Origin: Streptomyces sp. NBC_00442
GTDB lineage: Bacteria; Actinomycetota; Actinomycetes; Streptomycetales; Streptomycetaceae
Reading direction: 5' to 3'
DNA length: 64,000 nt
NCBI RefSeq assembly: GCF_036014195.1
Contig: NZ_CP107918.1
Span: forward strand, 5,766,001-5,830,000
Shown here in pieces: positions 9,046 through 17,580 of the stretch (the stretch's first letter is position 1; the number at the start of each line of letters is the position of its first letter). The position numbers and the translations under genes are program-made. The notes under the pieces are model-generated. The model was not told the origin of the DNA. It worked only from the letters and a program-made list of their open reading frames with translations, and searched no databases.

Positions 9046-9447
9046 TCAGGCACCCACAGCGAGCCGCTTGCGCAGCACGGAGGCCAGGGCGTCCGCGAAC
9101 TCGACCGGGTCCACCGGCAGGGTCACCGCGGCGTCCGCACGGCTCCACGTGGCCAGCCAGGCGTCCTGCGGGCGGCCGATGAGGAGCAGGACCGGCGGGC
9201 ACTGGAAGACCTCGTCCTTGATCTGGCGGCAGACGCCCATGCCGCCCGCCGGGACCGCCTCGCCGTCCAGGACGCAGACGTCGATGCCGCCGCGGTCCAG
9301 TTCCTTGAGGACCGCCGGCAGCGTGGCGCACTCCAGGAACTCCACGGGCGGCACGTCCGAGGCGGGCCTGCGTCCGGCCGCGAGCCGCACCTGGGCACGG
9401 GTGTTCGCGTCGTCGCTGTAGACCAGAACGGTGGCGCTCGACTGCAT
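9046..9447 (-). CDS. Degenerate single-domain receiver protein
   Basis: A 133-aa protein with the length and beta-alpha pattern of a CheY-like receiver and no output domain. The acidic pair (SDDAN, residues 11-15) and a candidate phospho-acceptor Asp61 (CVLDGE) are present, but the conserved Thr/Ser is replaced (LLLIGRP) and the conserved Lys before the last strand is missing (AAVTLPVDP instead of xxKP). It may be an unphosphorylated or atypical receiver. Start ATG 9447 follows GGAGGATCC. Convergent with the L,D-transpeptidase (2 bp apart) and divergent from ctaE. Confidence 0.8.
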   Translation of the reverse strand: MQSSATVLVYSDDANTRAQVRLAAGRRPASDVPPVEFLECATLPAVLKELDRGGIDVCVLDGEAVPAGGMGVCRQIKDEVFQCPPVLLLIGRPQDAWLATWSRADAAVTLPVDPVEFADALASVLRKRLAVGA

Positions 9448-9625
9448 GGATCCTCCGAAGGTCCGGCGCTTTCGCCGACGTTGGGTCATGAACCGATGCG
9501 CGGATGCTACTCCGTCCGACTGCCCGTCAACACCGGTTCGGCCAGCCCTTCGATGGGCCGTTCGGGCCCTGCATACGCGGCTGACACACCGAACGGCACC
9601 CCCCGGAGTGAGGGCGGGATAAGCG

Positions 9626-9642
9626 ACCGACATAATGTCGGT
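9626..9642. promoter_or_regulatory. Perfect inverted repeat over the ctaE start codon
   Basis: ACCGACAT (9626-9633) and ATGTCGGT (9635-9642) are exact inverted copies around a single A; the second arm begins with the ctaE ATG. It could be a protein operator or an mRNA hairpin hiding the start codon. No Streptomyces consensus I know fits it. Confidence 0.4.
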
Positions 9643-10255
9643 CGTGGCGACAGCAACGACAGTAGAAACCGGGCACGCGCACCCGTCGGTCAATCGGCCG
9701 AACCTCACCAGCGTCGGAACCATCATCTGGTTGAGTTCCGAGCTGATGTTCTTCGCGGCCCTCTTCGCGATGTACTTCACTCTGCGATCGGTAACGGGTG
9801 CCGCGCATTGGAAAGAGATGGCCTCGTCCCTGAACGTTCCGTTCTCGGCGACCAACACCACGATCCTGGTGCTCTCCTCCCTCACCTGCCAGCTCGGCGT
9901 CTTCGCCGCGGAGCGGGGCGACGTGAAGAAGCTGCGTACCTGGTTCACCATCACGTTCGTGATGGGTGCGATCTTCATCGGAGGCCAGATCTTCGAGTAC
10001 ACCGACCTGGTGAAGGAGGACGGCCTCTCGCTGTCCTCCGACCCGTACGGCTCGGTGTTCTACCTGACCACGGGCTTCCACGGACTGCATGTGACGGGCG
10101 GCCTGATCGCCTTCCTGCTGGTTCTTGGCAGGACGTACGCGGCGAAGAGGTTCACCCATGAACAGGCGACCGCGGCCATCGTCGTGTCCTATTACTGGCA
10201 CTTCGTCGATGTCGTGTGGATCGGCCTCTTCGCCACGATCTACCTGATCCAGTAA
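9635..10255 (+). CDS. ctaE: Cytochrome c oxidase subunit III
   Basis: A 206-aa integral membrane subunit with five predicted helices. It has the family motifs [12 protein letters not shown] near the start, FEYTDL and [10 protein letters not shown] in the middle, and [14 protein letters not shown] at the end. It stabilises subunit I and helps proton uptake and oxygen access. The short five-helix form is usual in actinobacteria. It stands apart from ctaCDF and leads the ctaE-qcrC-qcrA-qcrB operon, as in mycobacteria. ATG 9635 is in the expected place; the downstream GTG 9644 is possible. Confidence 0.97.
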   Translation: MSVVATATTVETGHAHPSVNRPNLTSVGTIIWLSSELMFFAALFAMYFTLRSVTGAAHWKEMASSLNVPFSATNTTILVLSSLTCQLGVFAAERGDVKKLRTWFTITFVMGAIFIGGQIFEYTDLVKEDGLSLSSDPYGSVFYLTTGFHGLHVTGGLIAFLLVLGRTYAAKRFTHEQATAAIVVSYYWHFVDVVWIGLFATIYLIQ

Positions 10256-10319
10256 CCGGACCCGTAGGTCCGCACCACATCCAGCATCGACGCAGAAGAT
10301 CCTGACACCGGGGTAATCC

Positions 10320-11129
10320 GTGAAAAAGCTCTCCGCACGACGACGCCATCCGCTGGCGGCGGTCGTCGTCCTACTCCTCGCGCTGGCGGCCACCGGGGGG
10401 CTGTACGCCGCGTTCGCACCCGCGGGCAAGGCACAGGCTGACGAAACCGCCCAGTCCCTCGCCATCGACGAGGGCAAGAAGCTCTACTCCGTCGGCTGCG
10501 CCAGCTGCCACGGAACCGGCGGTCAGGGAACCTCTGACGGCCCGTCCCTGGTCGGCGTGGGCGCCGCCGCCGTCGACTTCCAGGTCGGCACCGGCCGCAT
10601 GCCGGCGCAGCAGCCCGGCGCGCAGGTGCCGAAGAAGAAGGTCATCTACACCCAGCCCCAGATCGACCAGCTCGCCGCGTACGTGGCCTCGCTGGGCGCC
10701 GGGCCGAGCGTGCCGACCAACTCGCAGTACAACCCGAGCGGTGCGGACATCGCCAAGGGTGGCGAGCTGTTCCGCACCAACTGCGCCCAGTGCCACAACT
10801 TCACGGGTGAGGGCGGTGCCCTGACGAACGGCAAGTTCGCCCCCAGCCTGGAGGACGTGGACCCCAAGCACATCTACGAGGCCATGCAGACCGGCCCGCA
10901 GAACATGCCGTCCTTCCCGGACACGACGATGCCGCAGAAGCAGAAGCAGGACATCATCGCGTACCTGCACGCCGTGAACAGCGACACGTCCGCGAGCCCC
11001 GGCGGCCTCAAGCTCGGCGGGCTCGGCCCGGTCAGCGAGGGTCTGTTCGGCTGGATCTTCGGTCTGGGTGCCCTCATCGCAGTAGCCATCTGGGTCGCGG
11101 CCCACACCGCTAAGGCCAAGAAGTCATGA
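10320..11129 (+). CDS. qcrC: Dihaem cytochrome c subunit of the bc1 complex
   Basis: Electron-transfer subunit of the actinobacterial menaquinol:cytochrome c reductase, 269 aa. It has an N-terminal signal/anchor helix (about 10-33), two c-type haem sites, C60ASCH64 and C155AQCH159, and a C-terminal anchor helix (about 240-262). The second haem domain replaces a separate soluble cytochrome c and hands electrons straight to CuA of CtaC. GTG 10320 follows CCGGGGTAATCC. Its stop overlaps the qcrA start (ATGA). Confidence 0.97.
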   Translation: MKKLSARRRHPLAAVVVLLLALAATGGLYAAFAPAGKAQADETAQSLAIDEGKKLYSVGCASCHGTGGQGTSDGPSLVGVGAAAVDFQVGTGRMPAQQPGAQVPKKKVIYTQPQIDQLAAYVASLGAGPSVPTNSQYNPSGADIAKGGELFRTNCAQCHNFTGEGGALTNGKFAPSLEDVDPKHIYEAMQTGPQNMPSFPDTTMPQKQKQDIIAYLHAVNSDTSASPGGLKLGGLGPVSEGLFGWIFGLGALIAVAIWVAAHTAKAKKS

Positions 11130-12175
11130 GTAGCCAAGAGAATTCCGAGAGCCTGCCCGAAGCGCAGGCCACCGCGCACGGCGCGGTAGAGCACGCGGGC
11201 GACCCCTTCGCCGACCCGGGACTGCCGGCCCACAAGCCGCGCGTCCAGGACATCGACGAGCGGGCGGCCAAGCGCTCCGAGCGCGCCGTGGCGTTCCTGT
11301 TCTTCCTGTCCATGGTCGCGACGGTCGGCTTCATCGCCTCGTACGTGATCTTCCCGGTCGACAAGATCGTCTTCATCTTCCCGTTCGGGCACGTCAGCGC
11401 CCTCAACTTCGCCCTGGGTCTGACCCTCGGCGTGGCGCTGTTCTGCATCGGCGCGGGCGCGGTCCACTGGGCCCGCACCCTGATGTCGGACGTCGAGATG
11501 CCGGCCGAGCGTCACGAGATCGCGGCTCCGCCGGAGGTCAAGGCGCAGGTCCTGGCCGACTTCAAGCAGGGCGCGGCCGAGTCCGGCTTCGGACGGCGCA
11601 AGCTGATCCGCAACACCATGTTCGGCGCGCTGGCCATGGTGCCGCTCTCCGGTGTGATGCTGCTGCGCGACCTGGGCACGCTGCCCGAGGACAAGCTGCG
11701 GCACACCATGTGGTCCAAGGGCAAGGCCCTGATCAACATGAACACCAACGAGCCGCTGCGTCCCGAGGACCTGCTGGTCGGTTCCCTCACCTTCGCCAAG
11801 CCCGAGGGCCTGGAGGAGGACGCGGAGGACTTCCAGACGCAGATCGCCAAGGCCGCCCTGATGCTCGTCCGGATCAAGCCGGAGGACATCAAGGACAAGC
11901 GCGAGCTCGCATGGTCGCACCAGGGCATCGTCGCGTACTCGAAGATCTGCACCCACGTCGGCTGCCCGATCTCCCTGTACGAGCAGCAGACGCACCACGT
12001 GCTCTGCCCGTGCCACCAGTCCACTTTCGACCTCTCCGACGGCGCCCGTGTCATCTTCGGCCCGGCCGGTCACGCCCTTCCGCAGCTGCGGATCGGTGTG
12101 AATGACGAGGGTTACCTCGAAGCGCTCGGCGACTTCGAAGAGCCCGTCGGTCCTGCCTTCTTCGAGAGGGGCTGA
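11126..12175 (+). CDS. qcrA: Rieske iron-sulfur subunit of the bc1 complex
   Basis: A 349-aa protein with three membrane helices near the N-terminus (about 58-80, 92-115, 165-185), instead of the single one in mitochondria and proteobacteria, and a C-terminal Rieske domain. The 2Fe-2S ligands are Cys275 and His277 (CTHVGC) and Cys294 and His297 (CPCHQS); Cys280 and Cys296 would form the disulfide. It accepts the first electron from menaquinol. ATG 11126 overlaps the qcrC stop by 4 nt; qcrB follows 4 bp downstream. Confidence 0.97.
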   Translation: MSSQENSESLPEAQATAHGAVEHAGDPFADPGLPAHKPRVQDIDERAAKRSERAVAFLFFLSMVATVGFIASYVIFPVDKIVFIFPFGHVSALNFALGLTLGVALFCIGAGAVHWARTLMSDVEMPAERHEIAAPPEVKAQVLADFKQGAAESGFGRRKLIRNTMFGALAMVPLSGVMLLRDLGTLPEDKLRHTMWSKGKALINMNTNEPLRPEDLLVGSLTFAKPEGLEEDAEDFQTQIAKAALMLVRIKPEDIKDKRELAWSHQGIVAYSKICTHVGCPISLYEQQTHHVLCPCHQSTFDLSDGARVIFGPAGHALPQLRIGVNDEGYLEALGDFEEPVGPAFFERG

Positions 12176-12179
12176 CCCG

Positions 12180-13805
12180 ATGAGCACTTCGACGAATTCA
12201 CGTGAGCAGGCACCGGCCGGCGAGCGGATCGCGGACTGGGCGGACGGCCGGCTGGGGATCTACTCCCTGGCCAAGGCCAACATGCGCAAGATCTTCCCGG
12301 ACCACTGGTCCTTCATGCTCGGCGAGATCTGCATGTACAGCTTCATCATCATCATCCTCACGGGTGTGTATCTGACGCTGTTCTTCCACCCGAGCATGAA
12401 CGAGGTCGTCTACGACGGCTCGTACGTGCCGCTGCAGGGCATGCACATGTCCGAGGCTTTCAACTCGACCATGCACATCAGCTTCGATGTGCGCGGTGGT
12501 CTGCTGATCCGGCAGATCCACCACTGGGCGGCGCTGATCTTCCTCGCCGGCATGTTCGTGCACATGATGCGCGTGTTCTTCACGGGCGCTTTCCGCAAGC
12601 CGCGCGAGGTCAACTGGCTGTTCGGCTTCCTGCTGTTCGTCCTCGGCATGTTCACCGGCTTCACCGGTTACTCGCTCCCGGACGACCTGCTGTCGGGCAC
12701 CGGTGTCCGCTTCATGGAAGGCGCGATCCTGTCCGTGCCGGTCGTCGGCACGTACCTCTCGTTCTTCCTGTTCGGCGGGGAGTTCCCCGGCGGCGACTTC
12801 GTGGCCCGGTTCTACTCGGTGCACATCCTGCTGCTGCCGGGCATCATGCTCGGCCTGATGGTGGCGCACCTGATCCTGGTCTTCTACCACAAGCACACCC
12901 AGTTCGCGGGCCCGGGACGTACGAACAAGAACGTCGTCGGCATGCCGCTGCTCCCGGTGTACATGGCGAAGGCGGGCGGCTTCTTCTTCCTGGTCTTCGG
13001 CGTCATCGCGGTCGTCGCGGCGATCGCCTCGATCAACCCGATCTGGGCGATCGGCCCCTACCGGCCGGACCAGGTCTCCACCGGCGCCCAGCCGGACTGG
13101 TACATGGGCTTCTCCGAAGGCCTCATCCGTGTCATGCCGGGCTGGGAGATCAACCTGTGGGGCCACACCCTCGTCCTGGGTGTGTTCATCCCGCTGGTGA
13201 TCTTCCCGCTGGTCCTCGCGGCCATCGCGGTCTACCCGTTCATCGAGTCCTGGGTCACCGGCGACAAGCGCGAGCACCACATCGCGGACCGGCCGCGCAA
13301 CGCGCCGACCCGCACCGGCTTCGGTGTCGCGTGGATCACCTGGTACACGGTGCTGCTCATCGGTGGTGGAAACGACCTCTGGGCCACGCACTTCCACCTC
13401 TCGATCAACGTCATCACCTGGTTCGTGCGGATCGCGTTCTTCGTCGCTCCGGTCCTCGCGTTCATCGCCACCAAGCGGATCTGTCTGGGTCTGCAGCGGC
13501 GCGACGCCGAGAAGGTGCTGCACGGACGCGAGTCCGGCATCATCAAGCGGCTGCCGCACGGCGAGTTCGTCGAGATCCACGAGCCGCTCGACGCCGGTGC
13601 GCGCTACAAGCTCACCGCGCACGAGCAGTACAAGCCGGTCGAGCTCGGTCCCGAGACCGACGAGAACGGTGTCGCCCGCAAGATCTCGCGGACGCAGAAG
13701 CTGCGCGCCAAGCTCAGCAAGGGCTACTACGGCGAGGGGAACCAGATCCCCAAGCCGACGGCCGAGGAGTACGAGGAGATCACGAGCGGCCACGGCCACC
13801 ACTGA
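12180..13805 (+). CDS. qcrB: Cytochrome b subunit of the bc1 complex
   Basis: Di-haem b menaquinol-oxidising subunit, 541 aa. The haem-ligand histidines lie in the second and fourth helices (IRQIHHWAALIF and FYSVHILLLPG), and PDWYMG is the Qo-site counterpart of PEWY. A hydrophilic C-terminal tail of about 100 residues ends in a His-rich GHGHH. ATG 12180 is chosen: it lies 4 bp after the qcrA stop with GAGAGGGG upstream, while the frame extends back to 12102 only by overlapping qcrA. Last gene of the ctaE-qcrCAB operon, followed by a strong terminator. Confidence 0.97.
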   Translation: MSTSTNSREQAPAGERIADWADGRLGIYSLAKANMRKIFPDHWSFMLGEICMYSFIIIILTGVYLTLFFHPSMNEVVYDGSYVPLQGMHMSEAFNSTMHISFDVRGGLLIRQIHHWAALIFLAGMFVHMMRVFFTGAFRKPREVNWLFGFLLFVLGMFTGFTGYSLPDDLLSGTGVRFMEGAILSVPVVGTYLSFFLFGGEFPGGDFVARFYSVHILLLPGIMLGLMVAHLILVFYHKHTQFAGPGRTNKNVVGMPLLPVYMAKAGGFFFLVFGVIAVVAAIASINPIWAIGPYRPDQVSTGAQPDWYMGFSEGLIRVMPGWEINLWGHTLVLGVFIPLVIFPLVLAAIAVYPFIESWVTGDKREHHIADRPRNAPTRTGFGVAWITWYTVLLIGGGNDLWATHFHLSINVITWFVRIAFFVAPVLAFIATKRICLGLQRRDAEKVLHGRESGIIKRLPHGEFVEIHEPLDAGARYKLTAHEQYKPVELGPETDENGVARKISRTQKLRAKLSKGYYGEGNQIPKPTAEEYEEITSGHGHH

Positions 13806-13839
13806 TCCCCGCTTGACCTGACGGTCGCCACAACCGAGG

Positions 13840-13880
13840 CTCCGGCCCGGCCCCTTCCACGGGGCCGGGCCGGAGTCTTT
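13840..13880 (+). terminator. Intrinsic terminator after qcrB
   Basis: A 15-bp perfect stem (CTCCGGCCCGGCCCC with GGGGCCGGGCCGGAG, loop TTCCAC) followed by TCTTT, 34 bp after the qcrB stop. Confidence 0.9.
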
Positions 13881-14010
13881 GCCGTTCCCCGCACCGCCCT
13901 TCCCCCGGGTGCGCGCCACGTCCGCACTGCGGGCACGCATGCCGCGGCCGCTCCCGCTCTCGATAGGCTGACGGGCGGAATCCCATCCTTTTTGACCACC
14001 AGGAGCGACC

Positions 14011-15075
14011 ATGAGCGCTGTTACCCCCACCGGAGGCGACACCGTGGCGGCCTACTCCTGGCCGGGTGTCCTGGACTCGCTGCTGAGCGGTACCGACCAG
14101 AGCGAGGACGCGACCGCCTGGGCGATGGACCAGATCATGAGCGGCGAGGCGACCAACGCCCAGATCGCCGGCTTCATGATCGCGCTGCGCGCCAAGGGCG
14201 AGACGGTCGCCGAGATCACCGGCCTGGTGCGCACCATGTACGCGCACGCCCACCTGATCGAGGTGCCAGGACCCAGCGTCGACATCGTCGGAACCGGCGG
14301 CGACGGCGCCAAGACCGTGAACATCTCGACCATGTCGGCGATCGTGGTCGCGGGCACGGGCGCCAAGGTCGTCAAGCACGGCAACCGCGCCGCCTCCTCC
14401 TCCAGCGGCGCCTCCGACGTCCTGGAGAAGCTCGGGGTCAATCTGCGGCTCACCCCGCAGCGGGTCGTGGAGGTGGCCGAACAGGCCGGGATCACCATGT
14501 GCTTCGCGGTGACGTTCCATCCCGCGCTGCGCCACGTGGCCGCGGCCCGCAAGGAACTGGGCATCCGCACCACCTTCAACGTGCTCGGTCCGCTCACCAA
14601 TCCGGCCCGGGTGCGCGCCCAGGCCACCGGGGTCGCCGACCCGAGGATGGCGCCCATCGTGGCCGGAGTGCTCGCCGAGCGCGGCTCGTCGGCGCTGGTC
14701 TTCCGCGGCGACGACGGCCTGGACGAACTGACCACCACCGCCACCTCACGGGTGTGGGTGGTGCGGGACGGCGCGGTCCGCGAGGAGTCCTTCGACCCGC
14801 GGGACGTCGGCATCGAGATCGTGCCGATCGAGGCGCTGCGCGGCGGCGACCCGTCGCACAACGCGGAGGTCGTCCGCCGGCTCCTGGCCGGCGAGAAGGG
14901 GCCGGTGCGGGACGCGGTGCTGCTCAACTCGGCCGCGGCCCTCGTCGCCCTGGAACCGGGCGGGGGCCCGCTCGCCGGGCAGCTCGCCGCCGCGATGGCC
15001 CGAGCCGCCGAGGCCATCGACTCCGGGGCGGCCGAACGGTCCCTGGAGCGGTGGATCGCCGCGAGCAACGCCTGA
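14011..15075 (+). CDS. trpD: Anthranilate phosphoribosyltransferase
   Basis: Second step of tryptophan synthesis from chorismate: joins PRPP and anthranilate. The 354-aa length is typical. Motifs seen are the PRPP-binding [37 protein letters not shown], and the [10 protein letters not shown] stretch. ATG 14011 has AGGAG 6 nt upstream. It stands alone, away from the fused trpE at 43579-45483, so the trp genes are scattered as in other Streptomyces. Next to the bc1 genes in the same relative place as in M. tuberculosis (Rv2192c). Confidence 0.96.
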   Translation: MSAVTPTGGDTVAAYSWPGVLDSLLSGTDQSEDATAWAMDQIMSGEATNAQIAGFMIALRAKGETVAEITGLVRTMYAHAHLIEVPGPSVDIVGTGGDGAKTVNISTMSAIVVAGTGAKVVKHGNRAASSSSGASDVLEKLGVNLRLTPQRVVEVAEQAGITMCFAVTFHPALRHVAAARKELGIRTTFNVLGPLTNPARVRAQATGVADPRMAPIVAGVLAERGSSALVFRGDDGLDELTTTATSRVWVVRDGAVREESFDPRDVGIEIVPIEALRGGDPSHNAEVVRRLLAGEKGPVRDAVLLNSAAALVALEPGGGPLAGQLAAAMARAAEAIDSGAAERSLERWIAASNA

Positions 15076-15144
15076 GCCGTACGGGACGACGTCCGAGCCG
15101 TACGGGGTGTGACGCACGGCGCAGTCCGGATCGCGGACTGTGCC

Positions 15145-15172
15145 TTGCGCCCGCGGCGACGTGTGGCAGGAT
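15145..15172 (+). promoter_or_regulatory. Housekeeping-type promoter of the SAM-IV RNA
   Basis: TTGCGC (15145-15150) and CAGGAT (15167-15172), 16 bp apart, resemble the Streptomyces HrdB -35/-10 pair. The predicted transcription start, near 15179, coincides with the first base of the riboswitch. Confidence 0.6.
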
Positions 15173-15178
15173 GCTGTT

Positions 15179-15300
15179 CAAGGTCATGAGTGACAGCGAT
15201 TTAGGCCCCGGCTCGCTGTCCGGCAACCCTCCGTCCGTGGCGGGGTGCCCCGGGTGAAGACCAGGTCGTAGGCAGCAAGGCCTGCGGCAAGCGCGGACCC
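15179..15300 (+). ncRNA. SAM-IV riboswitch
   Basis: The sequence carries the conserved blocks of the actinobacterial SAM-IV class in order: GGTCATGAGTGACAGCG, GGCCCCGGCTCGCTGTCCGG, CAACCCTCC, GGCGGGGTGCCCCGGGTGA, and the closing GAAGACCAGG that pairs with the opening GGTCAT stretch. It binds S-adenosylmethionine and normally represses sulfur genes. Here it precedes the class V aminotransferase at 15547. After it, GGACCCC (15295-15301) can pair with GGGGTCC (15328-15334), a possible expression-platform hairpin, and a six-codon reading frame (GTG AGC AAG CGA ATG CGA TAG) begins at about 15356. Confidence 0.9.
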
Positions 15301-15546
15301 CTGGACATCGCGTGATGTCACAGCCCTGGGGTCCTGGTCCTCAAGGGAGCAGTCTCGTGAGCAAGCGAATGCGATAGGGCGTTTCCGCCCCTTCTTCACC
15401 GTTCTCCGCACGGCCTTCCTGTGTGCCGCGCGTCCGAGAACAACACCCGTATGCGGCACGCCAGTTGAGCCCTCTCCTTCGCTGGGCAACGCGGCCGTAC
15501 CCGGGGTCCGAAGCCAACGCGCCTTGCCCTGCTGGGAGATACCGCC

Positions 15547-16929
15547 ATGTCCGCACGCCCCGCCGCCACCGCCACCGCCTCTCTCGATTCCGCCCCCTGC
15601 TGTGCCGCGCCGCTGCCGGTGCTCGGCCGCGATGTCACCGTGCCGCTCGTCACCGGCGGCGAGGTGACGTACGCCGCCCTCGACTACGCGGCCAGCGCCC
15701 CCGCCCTCCAGCGGGTCTGGGACGACGTGGCCGCGTACGCCCCGTACTACGGCAGCGTGCACCGCGGGGCCGGCTACCTCTCGCAGCTCTCCACCGACCT
15801 GTTCGAGAACAGCCGCGTGACGGTGGCGGAGTTCCTCGACTGCCGCCCCGGTGACCAGGTCGTCTTCACCCGCTCCACCACGGACTCGCTCAATCTGCTC
15901 GCCCAAGCGCTCCCCGCCGACTGCCAGGTCTTCGTCTTCGAGACCGAGCACCACGCCTCGCTGCTGCCGTGGCAGGACGCCCGGGTGACCTACCTGAACG
16001 CGCCGCGCACCCCGCACCAGGCCGTCGAGACCCTGGAGCGCGCCCTCGCCGACCGCGACCCCTACGGGCCCGCGCTGGTCTGCGTCACGGGCGCGTCCAA
16101 TGTCACCGGCGAGCTGTGGCCGGTACGCGAACTCGCCGCGGCCGCGCACGCCCACGGCGCGCGCATCGTCCTCGACGCGGCCCAGCTCGCTCCTCACCAC
16201 CCCGTCTCCGTACGGGAGTTGGACGTCGACTGGGTCGCCTTCTCCGGGCACAAGCTGTACGCGCCGTTCGGCTCGGGTGTGCTGGCGGGCCGCGCGGACT
16301 GGCTCCAGGAAGCGGAGCCGTACCTGGCCGGCGGCGGCGCGTCCAAGCGCGTCGCCCGGCGCGCCGACGGCGGTGTGGACGTCGAGTGGCACACGACGGC
16401 CGCGCGCCACGAGGCCGGCTCGCCCAACGTCATCGGCGTCTACTCCATCGCCTCCGCGTGCAAGGCGCTGACCGAGGCGGGATTCGACGCGCTGGTCGAG
16501 CGGGAGCGGCATCTGATCGCGAAGGTCCGCGAGGGGCTCGCGGAGGCGCCCGAGGTGCGGGTCCTCTCCCTCTTCGGGGACGACGCGCCCCGGGTCGGCG
16601 TGATCTCGTTCGTCGTCGACGGCTGGAACAGCTCGCACTTCGCGGCGGCGCTCTCCGCGGAGTACGGGATCGGGGTGCGCGACGGGCTCTTCTGCGCCCA
16701 CCCGCTGGTGCGCACGCTGCTCGGCAGCGACCCGCAGGACCCGGGGGAGTGCGGTGCCCCCGAGGCGGAGCCGGGCGAGCGGTCCCTGAACGCGATCCGG
16801 GTCAGCTTCGGGGCGGGCACGCCGGACGAGCACGTGGAGCGGTTCGTGGGGGCGGTGCGGGAGCTGGTGCGGGACGGGGCGGCCTGGCAGTACCGCACGG
16901 AGTCCGGCCGCTGCGTCCCGGCGGTCTGA
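15547..16929 (+). CDS. Class V aminotransferase, cysteine desulfurase-like, under SAM control
   Basis: A PLP enzyme of 460 aa. The PLP lysine is Lys236 in FSGHKLYAPFG; ETEHHASLLPW and LDAAQLAPHH supply the phosphate- and ring-binding residues. It resembles SufS/CsdA-type cysteine desulfurases, but the exact substrate is not fixed by the motifs. Candidate C-terminal cysteines lie in RDGLFCAHPLV and GECGAPE. ATG 15547 has GGGAG 8 nt upstream. The 250-nt leader between the SAM-IV aptamer and the start implies repression when SAM is plentiful, pointing to methionine/cysteine sulfur metabolism. Confidence 0.9.
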   Translation: MSARPAATATASLDSAPCCAAPLPVLGRDVTVPLVTGGEVTYAALDYAASAPALQRVWDDVAAYAPYYGSVHRGAGYLSQLSTDLFENSRVTVAEFLDCRPGDQVVFTRSTTDSLNLLAQALPADCQVFVFETEHHASLLPWQDARVTYLNAPRTPHQAVETLERALADRDPYGPALVCVTGASNVTGELWPVRELAAAAHAHGARIVLDAAQLAPHHPVSVRELDVDWVAFSGHKLYAPFGSGVLAGRADWLQEAEPYLAGGGASKRVARRADGGVDVEWHTTAARHEAGSPNVIGVYSIASACKALTEAGFDALVERERHLIAKVREGLAEAPEVRVLSLFGDDAPRVGVISFVVDGWNSSHFAAALSAEYGIGVRDGLFCAHPLVRTLLGSDPQDPGECGAPEAEPGERSLNAIRVSFGAGTPDEHVERFVGAVRELVRDGAAWQYRTESGRCVPAV

Positions 16930-16946
16930 CGCCGCCAGGCCACGCC

Positions 16947-17128
16947 TTCCTGGGGCTCCGCCCCAGACCCCGTTCGCGCGTTTTCCCACCCTCCCGCCCG
17001 TGCGGCAACTCCGAAGGATGCGGCTCCCTGGGGCTCCGCCCCAGACCCCGTATCGCGCCTTGAGGGCGCTCGTCCTCAATCTCCCCCAAGGCCTCAAGGG
17101 CCAGGGGGGACCCCCATGACGGGCTGAG
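16947..17128. repeat. Intergenic repeat module, copy 1
   Basis: Two TGGGGCTCCGCCCCAGACCC hairpin units (near 16949 and 17029) followed by a block of about 105 bp containing GCGCTCGTCCTCAATCTCCC and CCAGGGGGGACCCCCATGAC. The same module lies at 36437-36618 in the same order and at 29248-29350 inverted, in each case beside a gene end. It is a dispersed Streptomyces-type intergenic element; no coding is supported. Confidence 0.8.
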
Positions 17129-17298
17129 GGTGTCCATGCGGGCCGGCAGCGAGTAGTTCAGGGGCGGGGAACTGCGCGCTCAGCCACGCACGACCCGCAC
17201 CCGAAAGCGAACCGGGTTTCTCAGGGGCGCGGGAAACTGCGCGGGAAGGGGGGTACGGTCCGCGGACGAAAGCGGGGCGGGGTTCGGGGCGCGCGGGG
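17129..17298. repeat. GC-rich dispersed repeats (GGGGCGCGGGGAACTGCGCG family)
   Basis: Holds two diverged copies of GGGGCGCGGGGAACTGCGCG (near 17162 and 17223), each followed by a variant of CACGCACGGTCCGCGG. No gene is supported. The element recurs at 24015-24287, 28890-29230, 36650-36840 and 57708-57770. Confidence 0.7.
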
Positions 17299-17580
17299 CT
17301 AGGAGTCCAGGCCGATGGCGAACGCGGCTTCCAGGTCGTGCTGGGAGTAGGTGCGGAACGCCACGTGCGTATCCGTCCCCTCGACCCCGGGAATCTTGCT
17401 GATGCGGCCGGGGATGATGTCCGCCAGATCGTCGTGGCGGGCCACCCTGACCAGCGCGATCAAGTCGTACGTACCCGTCACCGAGTACACCTCGCTGACG
17501 CTGTCCAGCGCCGCGATGGACTCCGCGATCTCGGGAATGCGGTCCACGCTGGTCTTGATGAGCACGATCGCGGTGATCAC
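17299..17580 (-). CDS. Lrp/AsnC effector-binding (RAM) domain protein without DNA-binding domain
   Basis: A 93-aa stand-alone RAM domain: alternating beta-alpha-beta with SVTGTYDLIALVRVARHDDL and the IPGVEGTDTHVAFRTY strand typical of Lrp C-termini, where amino acids bind between dimers. No helix-turn-helix is encoded before it: GTG 17580 overlaps the rhomboid stop by 4 nt (GTGA), so this is a complete short gene and not a fragment. Such proteins form octameric ligand-binding rings; the ligand here is unknown. Cotranscribed with the rhomboid gene. Confidence 0.9.
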   Translation of the reverse strand: MITAIVLIKTSVDRIPEIAESIAALDSVSEVYSVTGTYDLIALVRVARHDDLADIIPGRISKIPGVEGTDTHVAFRTYSQHDLEAAFAIGLDS

